Source of the DNA: Tethya wilhelma
Taxonomy: Eukaryota > Porifera > Demospongiae > Tethyida > Tethyidae
Length of the DNA: 64,000 bases
Assembly: GCA_964030475.1 (NCBI GenBank)
Contig: CAXIPT010000004.1
Location: forward strand, 5,412,695 to 5,476,694
Direction: 5' to 3'
Both the position numbers and the translations under genes were made by a program. The notes under the pieces are model-generated. The model searched no databases and was not told where the DNA came from. It worked only from the letters and a program-made list of their open reading frames with translations. This document shows positions 1 to 12,800 of this stretch, piece after piece (position 1 is the stretch's first letter; each line of letters begins with the position of its first letter).

Positions 1-1003
1 TGGAGACTATCGAAGGCCAATGGGTCACCAGAGCTTCAAGCAAATTGATGTCATTTCGTGCAGTGGAGTCGTGAGAGGTTGATGGATTTTCCAGAGGTGA
101 AGGTTCAAACACGGAGGACAAGGAAGAGACAGACGTGTCTTGACTAGAATCGTGAGTTCTAGAATTTGACCCTCGTGATACCGATACGATAAATGAGGCA
201 CTGTCACCATCGCGACCGGCATCCAGAGGCAGATTGGATGACGACGACAAAGGAGTTAGTGATACAACATCTGTTGTCTTTGAACTACCTGTACGACTAT
301 CAGTGCTAGAGTCAAGGAGGCATGTCGTAGGAGCTAGAGTACAAGTTAAGCTGGAAGGTAAAGTTGCTTCAGACGTACCGATCTCGACATCTAAAGTGTC
401 GGACACGATCATTTCAGAAGGACTACTCTCGGACATTTGGCACGGAGAGTTCACTTCTGACGATGCACTTTTTTCAAGGCTCTTCACAGCTTCAGGAACC
501 GAAGCAACAGTGCTACCTTTCTCCGATTCGGGCATCGATGATAGGACTGACTCCAGAGTGGGGGAGAGGGTAGGTATTGTAGCATTGTACTCTGCAAGAG
601 CATTGGAGTGTGAGTATGTCCCTGAAACTAGCTGCGAAGATAGATTATCAATGTAATCCGAGAGAGAAAGGTAAGGCATTAGAGGCAGTCTGGACGGTGG
701 TACAAGACGGTTAGCCTCTCTCTCCTGAGGCTGAGTCACAACCTGGGCCTGAGGTCTCTCGCCAACGGATGAAGGAACAAACAAACCTTGAGCGTTTGAT
801 GGTGTGGGTACTTCTACCGAAGGCGGTGATACTGAGTGATGGTTTTCACTGCCATGTTGAAATTCGTTCAAAGCTGAAAGACATTTTGTGTTGTGCACAA
901 TGGAAGCTAGAGCGGTTTCCCTGGCATTGTCTTTGGCTGTGGCTAACTCATCATAGGAGAGGAGCTTGCTTAGGAGCTCATTGGCTAGAGATGGGCTGGA
1001 AAA
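1..1003 (-). CDS. UBR5: UBR5-like exon 12, incomplete at window edge
   Basis: Opens after TTCCTCCCAG with FSSPSLANELLSKLLSYDEL and stays open to base 1. Mostly Ser/Thr/Pro-rich low-complexity linker, as expected between the middle region and the MLLE/HECT end of a UBR5 protein. Phase 0 agrees with exon 11. The plus-strand open frame over this exon is only its shadow. Confidence 0.6.
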
Positions 1004-4000
1004 CTGGGAGGAAGAGAGAGTAATAAAAATTAATGTTACCAAATTTAATGAAGATCCACAAAATGTTTCTGTGTATGATATACACGCTACATGATATTGT
1101 AATAATTATAAATACATGGGAGTATTAAATTTGTTATTGACTCAATTGTTTACTAATTGTAACCATCTAAATAGCTTCAGTACCAGGCTCCATTCAACAC
1201 ACAAGAAGAATTGTAAACAAGACACAGAAATAAAATAAAAACAACAACAAAAAAAACAACAACTTTGTATAATTATGCTACGCTACTAGAAAAAAAAACC
1301 AGCTAAAACTGATAAGTGCAAGTGTATGACAATATAAAATCACTAACTGTTACGAAAGTTTTCTAAACAGTCTTTCAAGCAAACTTGAGGAGACTTCTAC
1401 AGATATGTTAAAGACTAGACAGTCATCCTTCAGGTACTGCACTCCCAAGCCATCATTGTAGAGATCATCAATCGGAATATAATCAGCAAATCCCAGACCC
1501 TTTTTGCTTCGACCACCATTAGCTGGAACACGACTTGAAGCATTTGTATCACCTTTGAACTCTACAGGTCTCTCATAGTGGCTGGTATTGGCTAGTTGGT
1601 TGCGAAGAGTAATACTCACTTTACCCATAAAAGGCCATTTTAGATTATCGTCAAATTCGCCACTCACGAGATAAACATACACTGACATATGTTCACCTCT
1701 TACTTCAGGTGCACCATTAGCATAGACAATGATACACATTTTGTAGCCGTTTTCGTGTGAGTAAAATGGTTGACTAGTCCAAGATCCGCTGACAGCCTTC
1801 CGTGAAGAAAATCGTTTCATCTTTATTTGCAAGGGACAAATAGACAACTCAACAGACAGGCTGCCAGATGATTCATCTACAATACTTACAGGAGAAGAAG
1901 CCTGTGGACTTGGCACATCAATATCCTTATTGGTGACTTCGTATGACAAACTATTTATCTTAAGCCTAAGCTTTTGATTCTCAGCAGTGACTGTTTCAAG
2001 GTCACTCTTTAGATTTGATACTTGCATTTTAAACTCACTTGAAGCCGCATCAATCTTTGCTGTGAAGCTCAAATGCAGTGACTCTAACCTTTTTTCATTA
2101 TTTGTAACTTGGGCAGTTAGCTGACCACTAAGCATCTCAACTTGTGTAGCTAGTTCATTGTTTCTGCTTTCTAGTTCATTGTTCTTCTTTTCGAGCTGCT
2201 CTACTTTCTTTGCTATCTCTCTTGCTTCAGATCCCTCAAAGCTCATGTACCATGGCCGTTTAGGGCAAGAGCTCTCCTCATGACCAACACTGTGTCTTCT
2301 CTGAAACTTTTCTCCACATTTCCAACGACACTCCACTTGAGTGAACTCACACTCATTTTCTGTGTGGCTCTTTAGTTGTCCCAATTCTCCCATCCAAGAA
2401 CACCCACTATCTTTAGCACTGCATGGTACAGTTAGAGCTAACAGCTCACGTTCTTTTCTCTTATTTAACACAGATGCAGGGATGGTTTCATTGCAGATTG
2501 GACAGGGTTGGTTGGTAGCTTTGGCAGTGGTCACACATTGTTCACAGAAATAGCTGCTACAGTTACATCCAGAGAGATGAGGCTTAGTTAGGATCTGATG
2601 GCACATGAGGCACTGGTAATCCTTCATATCGTTTTTGGTGGGTGGATTTTCATTGTTGTCAAGTTCTCCTCCTATGATTGTTCCACCTGTTGGCTCTTCA
2701 GAATCAGCCATTTTTTAAAATACTGTACACAAGTTCCTTTTTGCATACAGCTGACTATGGGCCGGTTTACTAAAGATTCTAATAATTTGCAACTCATATA
2801 TTAAAACACATTGCACACAGACCGCCTCAAATCTGCTAAAGCTTTGGACAAATGAATCACATGACTTTGTGGTTGTTTGGATTAATCATATCAGTATTAT
2901 ACAGAATACTTTATCACACAATCATTATGATGGTATACACACAGTGAAAGAAGTTAACATTATTCATGCTGGGTATACTGTGAATCCTGTATACCTATAG
3001 AAGTTTAGTTGCATAAACAGTGTGTGTATCCAAGTAAATAGCTGTTCTAGCAAAAGCACTAGCTACTACACCAAGACACACAAAAGATGCATATATACAC
3101 ATATTCCCTTATTAAGTAGATGATCAAGACTACACAACTAGTGTCCTTTTTATTCTCTGCTCCAATGCCAGTGGATAACTCAGTGATAAGAGCATTTGAC
3201 TAGAATTTGAAAGACTTCGGTTGTATCGGTTCGATTGTACATCAGAAATGGAAATAATAATAATGAAAAAAAATAAATAAATAAAAACAGCAACAACAAC
3301 AAAAACTCAGCAAAAACAAAGAACAACTTACACACACTAGTAGAAAAACAAAAACAAAACCACCACCTAAAAACAATGTTTATTGAGCTCAAAGTCCGAG
3401 TGTACAACAATAAAATTTGCTGGCTGTCCTAACTGTTATGAAGATACTCTGAACAGTTTGCCAAGAGGCTTCGGCAACTTTATCCAAGGCTCAGATGCAT
3501 GTACTTCAACAGATATATCAAACACTAGACAGTCGTCTTTTAGGTACTGCACACCTGAGCCATCATGATAAAGATCATCAATTGGAATATAATCAGCAAA
3601 TCCCAGACCCTTCTTGCTTCGACCACCATTAGCTGGAACACGACTTGAAGCATCTGTATCACCTTTGAACTCTACAGGCCTCTCGTGACTGGTATTGGCT
3701 AGTTGGTTGCGAAGAGTAACACTTACTTTACCCACAAAAGGCCATTTCAGATCATCGTCAAATTCACCACTCATGAGATACACATACACTGACATATGTT
3801 CACCTCTTACTTCAGGTGCACCATTAGCATAGACAATGATACACATTTTATAGCCATTTTCGTGTGAGTAAAATGGTGGACTAGTCCAAGATCCGCTGAC
3901 AGCCTTCCGTGAAGAAAACCTTTTCATCTTTGTTTCAAAGGGACAAATAGACAACTCAACACACAGGCTGCCAGATGATTCATCTACAATACTCACAGGA

Positions 4001-5214
4001 GAAGAAGCCTGTGAACTCTGCAGATCAGTATCCTTCTTGGCAACTTCGTACGACAGGCTATCAATCTTAAGTTTAAGCTTTTGATTCTCAGCAGTGACTG
4101 TTTCGAGGTCACTCTGTAGGTTCGATACTTGCATTTTAAACTCACTTGAAGCCATATCAAGCTTTTCTGTAAAGCTTGAATCTAGTAATTCAAACCTTTG
4201 CTCACTAGCTTTAAGCATATCAACCTGTCTTGCTAACTGCCTATTACTTGATTGAAGCATCTCAACTTGTGTAGCTATTTCACTGTTCCTATTTTCTATT
4301 TCAATATTCCTGTTCTCTAGTTGGTTGTTCCTTTTCTCTAGTTCACTGTTCTTCTTTTCAAGCTGCTCTACTTTCTTTGCTATCTCTCTTACTTCAGATC
4401 CCTCAAAGCTCATGTACCACGGCCGTTTAGGGCAAGAGCTCTCCTCATGATCAACACTATGCCTTCTCTGAAACTTCTCTCCACATTTCCAACGACACTC
4501 CACCTGAGTGAACTCACACTTCTCTTCTGTGTGGCTCTTCAGTTGTCCCAATTCTCCCACCCAGGGGCACCCACTATCTTTAGCACTGCATGGCACAGTT
4601 AGAGTTGAGAGGTCTCGTTCTTTTCTTTTATCCAACATGGAAACAGGAATGGCTTCTTTGCAGACTGGGCAGGGTTGGTTGGCTGCTTTGATTTTTGTTA
4701 TGCACTTTTCACAGAAATGATTACCACAGCATCCAGTGAGGTGTGGCTTGTTCAAGATCTGATGGCATATAGGGCATAAGAATTCCTTCATATTTTCTCC
4801 GGTGGGTGGATCTGAGTTGTTGTCGAGTTCTCCTCCTATGTTTGTTCTACATGTTGACTCTTCAAAATCAGCCATTTTTTTATACACAAGTTCTTATTAC
4901 AAACAGCTGACTATATAGTTTACAAAGATTATAATAATAATATTCTTGAAACTCTTATTAAGACACACTGATTGGCTCAAAACAACTAAAGCTGTGGACA
5001 GCTGAATCACATGACTTTGTGGTTGGATTTGGTTATTCGTACTTAATGCTGAATAGTTTATCACAAAAGGTTATTATACACAGTTAACGTTATTCATGCT
5101 GCAGGCATATGTGAATCCAGTACTTAGAAGTTGTACTTACATAAACAGTGTACATGTGTATCTTGCAAACAATAAAGCATTACAACTGCTAAGGTACATA
5201 AAAAGTGCCATACA

Positions 5215-5259
<45 letters not shown>

Positions 5260-6751
5260 GAGTGTGTGTGTGTATGTAGTTATAGAGTAGCTTTTCTCAA
5301 AACTTCTACATTAACATTATTATCCTATTGCACCACACAGCTTGCAGTCTACAACAGAGTGAATTATAGAGGATACACTATCAGCTATCAGTGACATGAA
5401 TTGAGTATATCTGTATTGTGCCCAGGAATTCTAGTCCCCATAAAACTATAACCTTCCCTATTGCTAAGCCTAGTTATAAGGCAGGCTACTGCAATCTAGA
5501 TCTTTTTGCTACAATATACAGTTTTAAATTTTCAGGAATATCCTCAATACCTTCTCATTGGAAGACTGTGATCTTCCACTTTGTTTCTTTATCCCTTTCC
5601 TCACTGATACTGCTCTCGGAGTGACGTAGGGACCACTCACACCGGCCAGAGATCCTGTGATCTCGTCGATATAGTGGGCACCGTGACGGGAGTGTCTATC
5701 AGGGACATCCAACTCATCATCGCTGTCCAGGGGGTCACCACCAAGATGAAGCCTACAAAACAAACAAACAAACAAACAAACAAACAAACAAACAATTATT
5801 AATATCAAGCCAATAACACAACGAAACACACTTATGCACTGAGAGACAGACAAACAGAGAAATAAACAAAGAAGCAAACAACATACAAATAAACAAACAG
5901 ACAAAATGTTTCTACAGTTTTCTAGATAAAGGGGAAAATTAGGAAGATCCCTTTGGAATAACAACAATTAAGTACTGCTATAAAAGTAGCCCATTTCCTA
6001 TAGGCTCACCGTATTTGCCTTCGAATGAATGGTCATAGGAGAGAGCCTAAGAATGAGGCTAACTATAAGACTATCACTTTACTAAATTGTCTTACTTGTG
6101 GCATGTTAAGGTATAACTCTACTCAATACACCTGTGCCTGGCTGAATTGACAGAAAAGACATCTACACTACCAAATTCAGGTGTCTAAGTGCTACTGTGA
6201 AGTAGCCTATTATTTATGCAGGCTATATCCCCTTTGAGTGAAAGATCAAAAGGAGAGCTTGGAAAACTATCATTCCACTTGTTCTTACCGAAGGTACTCT
6301 ATAGTCTGTGTTTGCCCGAATGCAGTGTTGGAAGACATGGTGGACACAATTCTAAAGTCTTGCATCTCCTTGGCAGCTGCTCTCAGCTGGAGCACATCGG
6401 AGAAGTAGATGATGCCACGTTGAGGGAGAGAAGACCCACTACTTGTGCTGCCATAGAACCTAGCACCACGGTGAGCTGATCTTGGACGTCTGTTGCGACC
6501 TGAACATACATACAAAAGTTTCCTCAGATAATCGGCACTAAAATTTTTGAAAAGTGTATATATGATAGCATTGATCCACTGAACAAACTAACTGTATAGA
6601 GGTGATTAGTTAACAACAAAACAATCATATGTATTATACTAATACATACGTATAGCATACATTGAGAAATTTTTTACTTGTTTTGATTTTTGTCACTCAT
6701 GATAGTGGCAAAAACCTAAATTTTCCCAATTTACGATATAACTAATCACAT

Positions 6752-6827
<76 letters not shown>

Positions 6828-9800
6828 AGTTCAAACAAAACCATCAATACCTAGTCTCGTGACATGAGGATAGTTTCGTCTGGAAGACAATGACATAACA
6901 AATTCATCGTTCTGTTGGTTCATCCTCTCCATCAATGACCAAGCTTCATCAGAGCTACTTCCCTCCTCTTCACTGGAATCATTTTCCTCGCTGCTCCTCT
7001 TCTTGAAAATTTCCACTTTGTAGACAGAAGGATATCGAACCTGGAACAACTTGAGGAGCTGCTGGGCCGTGGTGTTGACAGGAATGTGGGATATATGGAG
7101 AGAGAGCGCCATTGCATCGTAGTAGGGGGAGAGACTGACAAAGATGGCCTGGATTGGTGAGATTCCGTACGAAGAAGGAGAAGAAATGGCCGCCTTGAAG
7201 AGATCTTTATTGGTCGATGTAGTGGTGGTGGTGGGTGTCTGTTCGACAAAGTTAAGGATCTTGAGAGCCGAGGCAAAGTTTCTTTGTAGGATGGCAGCCA
7301 TGAAGGGAGTATTCCCACTACTGTTTTTGCTACACAGCTATAGCATATTGTGTATGTGTGTAAAAAGAATAGGTATAGTGTACAATCAACCAACACAAGA
7401 TATTATACTGAATCAGTACACAAACTGTGCAACTATATGTGCTACCCTTCAAGTTTCCCTACAGTCTCCATTTGGACCAAAATTGTACGTTATTCAGCTA
7501 GTTGTCAGCTACCAATTTCTGGTGTACAGTTTAGTTGGAAACAGTACTAGTGAGAACAAAACTGAATGTGTGTAGTTTTGTAAACCAGGCATCATGCAGG
7601 CCTTCCCTGTTTGGAAGCTTTTTGCTTCCCTAAGTTTAGCAATACATGAATAAATGAAGGCACCGATGGTGCATAAGCCTCGGCGCACTCAACTAGCTAG
7701 CACACTTACATGCATACACAGTGTAAAAAAACTACAGGCTATGATGCATCTAGTGGCCGGCATAACTAACACGACTGTGGTGAAGCAGCATATGTCACAG
7801 ACTATAAACCAGATGAGCTCTGCTACGGTTATGTACATGCATTGGAATACTCAGCTGCTGCAAAGTCTAGCACTGCATGAGCTGGGCCTCACTGAGTAAG
7901 AGCCTAGTACTGTGACCACTGATGCATTAGCTATAATGATCTAGCTTGTGTAAAGTCTTTGCATGCCCTATATGCTTACATAGAAAGCAGATAGCCATGC
8001 AGACAGCCATGCATGCAAAGAGCCATGCAGCATTGCACCGGGCTCAGCAACACAAATTCTAGATAACGCACACCAAATTAGTAGGCGTGGCCTCGAAGCT
8101 AAGCAAGCACAAAAGCCTCAAAACTCAAGAAGCTGAACTACAGTGTTTTGGACAGCAAAAAATATATTTTTACAAGATCATTCAGAGTTATGAACGTAAG
8201 TACCATCAATTTTGTCGCTAGAGCTGTCTTTCTTGAGATTTCGATGGGACAGACAGACATAACGACTACCGTAACCCTCTGCACGTGCTACGCACGCGCC
8301 GAGGCTTAATAAGCCTGGTTTACAGTCGAACCGCCCATCACCGGAAGTACGTATGGTAGTAGTACAAGGTTAATTTCGGACGTGAATTGCATTACGTCAT
8401 CGTCTAAATCTATCTTTAGGGTGTGCAACATGAAAAATCAACATTCGACTTTTGAACAACTAATTCATGCAATATGTACAGTAGGTTGAAACTTAAACCA
8501 GCGCACCTTCAAACTCCGTTGTCTCCTATCAACAAATGACTTCTGAATTCTTGGTACTAACTACTTTCAACCGAATCAGCCAGATGGTTACCAATAACAG
8601 AGGCTTGTTTCAACTCTATCAGAGAATTGGCAAGGCCCTCCTCTAACTAATGCAATGTATAGGGATTCCCTTCTCTCTTGAATGTAAGCAAAAATGGCAA
8701 ATTGCGATTATAGCGGTAAAAAATGCGTAAATTTTTGCTGACAATGCAATATGAAACTTACGGTTTTCTTTAACTTCAGCAACAGAGATCAGGAATTGAA
8801 GGTGCGCTGGTTAAAGTACCAACCTACTCTACATGTTGCATGAATTAATTGTTCAAAAGTCGATAGTGATTTTTCATATTGCAACCTACAACAAATGACT
8901 TCTAAATTTTTGGTACTTTAACTACTTTCAACAGAATCAGCCAGATGGTTACCAATAACAGAGGTTTGTTTCAACTCTATCAGAGAATTGGTAAGGCCCT
9001 CCTCTACTAACGCAATGTATCGGGGTTCCCTTCTGTCTTGCATGTAAGCAAAAATGGCAAATAATTGCTATTTTAGCGGTAAAAATTGCTGACAATGCAA
9101 TTATGAAACTTACGGGTTTTTTTTAACTTCAGCAACAGAGATCAGGAATTAAAGATGCGCTGGTTTAAGTACCAACCTACTCTACATGTTGCATGAATTA
9201 ATTGTTCAAAAGTCAAAAGTTGATTTTTCATATTGCACACCCTATACTATTTTTGGAGCTCAAAAATTTAACTCCATTTTTGAGCTTTTTTCTGTGTCAA
9301 CTTCTTACGTATTTTGCGGAAGTGTGCTGCATGAAGTAAAGAGCAACGCCTCCTGATCAGAATGGCACAAGTCCCGTATTTGCAAGTGACACGGATGTAA
9401 CACAGTGTTCGTTTCAAGCTGGTACGTTCGAGTGCTGTCTTTTGAACCTTCCCTACAAAGTGCGTCCGAACAGCAGTTCGCAGGAATATCAGCAGGTAAG
9501 AAGCTTGCATACAGTAAAACGGACATAATAGTTGTATTACAAGCCAAGACTTTTTTGTTCCCATATGTATTTAGAGAGAACCAGAGATGCATATTTGGGC
9601 GAATATTGCTGGTTATATCTCTGTAAACCATGCAATTCTCAAGGTTTTTGTGCTCTAGATATGTTTGTAATTCAGCACTAACATCCAGAATACTAAAATT
9701 CATGTTGGCAACGACACACAACTTGAAATACTCAAGATTTAACAAAAATAGTGTACAGATTCTAATTAAAGAGCACTATACCCTTCAAATTGTATCACAG

Positions 9801-12800
9801 TTTTATTATTATTACTATGACAGTATTATTCGTATCAACCTGGCAAGAATATTACTATTGTTTTTCAAATACATGTATTATTTATTTGTATCAATGTACA
9901 TCATGCTTTTTCATGTGCTTCCAGAGCTATATGGATTGATTTTTGTCAGTTTTCAATGTCTTGTATCTGTCATGGAAAATATGGGAACAAAAATTTTATT
10001 ACATAATTTGTTAGCATTACCATTACTCTATCAGTTTGTGGATTATCAATTTCCTGAACACCTGCGAACTGCTGTTCGGACGGTGAAAACACAGCTAATT
10101 AAATTTAGTTTCACTTTAGTTGGTATGTTGTAAGGCTGCTGCTGAAGACAATTTTGCCGCCATTGTTCTGTACAAAATGTATTTTATTACTACAAGAGTA
10201 GTAAAACTTGGTGGTGCAAGCTTCAAGGAGATCATCGCAGAAGGTTAGAAGATATCGTCTGTAGAAAACACGGCAAGACTACTTCAGAAACTGACAAATA
10301 TTCATAGGGGTGTGGTCAACTTCCGGTCTAAAAATTAAATGCGTACGTTGGCGGTTCGACTGTTTACAAGGATAACATGCACCGACATTCTTGAGACAAG
10401 AATAGCTTAGTACGTGGCCTATTAGTGACCTCAATGGTGTGCACTGTAGGTTTGCATACAGTGTGTGGTCAGACAGGAAGTTACATGTATATTACACTCT
10501 GACCTTGTACCCAGAGTACAAATTCTATTTGATGCTCACCTACAATAGCCAACTCAGTGTGGACAAGAAAGGAAGCAAAACCAGTGACTTAAAAAGACTC
10601 ACTATACTCTTGGACTTTCTACCATTCAAGTTTAGATACAAAATAGATAATTTGAAACTTGACAGTTTGTATTTTCAAAACAATACATCAATCATGGCTA
10701 TCGGTTGGGAGAAGATTACTACAGAAATGGAGAGAGATGCTCTACCGATGTCGAGTGGATTCGACTGCCAATTCATAGAAAAACCTCAAGAGATCCAAAC
10801 AGACTGTCCCATCTGTCTCCAGATCCTTCGAGAACCTCACCAAGTCACTTGTTGTGGAAAGAGCTACTGTAAGGAATGTATCGACCAAATCAAACAAGAT
10901 TACACACAGTGTCCAACTTGCAACCAGAAAGACTTTACTGAGTTCCCCAACAAAGGTCTACAGCAATCGTTGTACGGGTTTAAAGTTTCTTGCTCAAACA
11001 AAGGGAGAGGCTGTGAGTGGATCGGAGAGCTAGGACAGCTTGAAAAACATTTGAACCGAAACTACTCTAGAGCTGAAAGTCAGCTTGAGGGATGTGACTA
11101 TGTTGAACTTGGTTGTATTTATTTCGCAGCTGGATGTGAAAAGAAACTGAACAGAAAAGAAATGAGGAAACACCTCGAAGAAAACTTAATCACGCACACA
11201 TCCATGCTTGCTGCTAGTAACAACAAACTCTTGACATCAATTCTACACCTACAGACGGAAAACAGATTGTTGAAATCCCAACTGAAGAGATCCCAAGAGC
11301 ACACCGAACAACTCCAACGGGACATGCTGACCTTGAAACAGTCCTTGCGTGCCCACGGACCAACAACAGACGGGCCGGTTCAGTTCACACTGGAGAACTA
11401 TCACTACTTGAAACGGATAGGTAGAAACTGGATCTCCCCTCCGTTTTACACTCATCACCAAGGCTACAAGTTCTGTCTGGACGTGGCACCAAAAGGTCAC
11501 GGATCGGGACAAGGAAGCTACCTGTCACTCTACGTGCATCTCATGAAAGGAGAGTACGACGATGAGTTGGAGTGGCCGTTTCGAGGGAGCATCACGGTCC
11601 AGTTGTGTAGCCAGATGGGGAACGATCACCATCGGACAAAGGTGATACCGTTTACCGGGAATAGGGATGATAGTGGTCGAGTGTTTGGGAAGAGTGCGTG
11701 TGATATCGGGAGAGGTTCGTCGGCATTTGTAAGCCATGGTGAACTGAAGGAGAATTATTTGAGAAATGACAGCCTCATTTTTAGGATTACTAAGGCAGTT
11801 AGTGAGGTCTATTGAGTAAATTGTAATAATTGTTTGTATTGGTCAATAATGTGTGTATGTATAATCACAGTCATTTGCAACAGTACATTATGTCATGCAT
11901 TACTTGACGTATGGGCATTGCGATATAATCATGTGCAGTACTGTATTGATAAATTATTTTCTAGATTGAAATCACGGGTGCAATATGCAATACAATTTAG
12001 TTGCCAGCCATTCAGCTGGTTGACTGTCAATTTGAACCATGTTCATTGTGTGCAAGCTAAGTCACACTCACCTATACAAGCATCAAACTATGTAACTAAA
12101 ATACCCTTGCATACAACACTCACCAGTTTGATAACGGCAGGCCTAATTCTCTCACACGCAAGAAGCATGTCTAAGATCTTCATTCTCCTCTCGTTCATCC
12201 CACCACTGCCACTCCCACCAACTCCTCCCCCCTCCTGTGAGTTCCTCCGCAGGTCGTCCCCGTGGATGAGGAGATACTCGTGTCTCTTCTCTTCAAAGCT
12301 CTTCTCCTTGGTGGTTGTGGTGCTCGATCGGAGATAGGACGGGAGTTTCTGAGGAGATTGACTTGCATCTGTTTGTGAATGTGTGTACATGTATGTATGC
12401 ATGAATTTCAGAGAAAAGTAAACAGGGAAGAATAATCTAAAGATCTTTTATAGTAACAACAACCACAAGTTACTTTAATCAGTCATGGAACAACAACTAG
12501 TCAGAGATATTATTAGCTTGAGGCTCGTTCCCAGGCCTTGTTCTCCTGCGTTTAATTCTTAAACTTGTGGAAGGCCTAGCTAGCAAAACTTATCACGTGT
12601 TTAACATCACAAACAAGTAAGCACTTAAAATTAAATTGCACAAGGTATAGTGTTAAAAGAATGAAGTATCTGTGTGTCATTGTGACTATATATACATGTA
12701 CATTTCAGCATGGATATAGACATACATATTATGTGTGTTATAGGTGTGTGGGGAGGACTTTAATTATGAAAGGTCAAGCAAGGGTCAACCATGTTGAACC

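Noticed and set aside
234..656. Plus-strand open frame of 140 codons
   Set aside because: It is the antisense shadow of UBR5-like exon 12, which has splice-phase support.
3170..3245. Functional tRNA gene
   Set aside because: Acceptor and T-arm pairing fail and box B is degenerate; annotated as a relic instead.
5216..5275. Possible Z-DNA or regulatory role of the (GT)n tract
   Set aside because: Ordinary microsatellite; nothing in the sequence shows a function.
5524..7575. Other open frames overlapping UBR5-like exons 9-11
   Set aside because: They run through introns or the opposite strand of supported exons.
9630..10133. Plus-strand open frame of 167 codons rich in Tyr, Leu and Phe
   Set aside because: Lies within a nested transposon stack, AT-driven composition, no domain, no conservation visible.
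11834..12337. Plus-strand open frame of 167 codons
   Set aside because: Overlaps UBR5-like exon 8 antisense and has no recognisable protein features.
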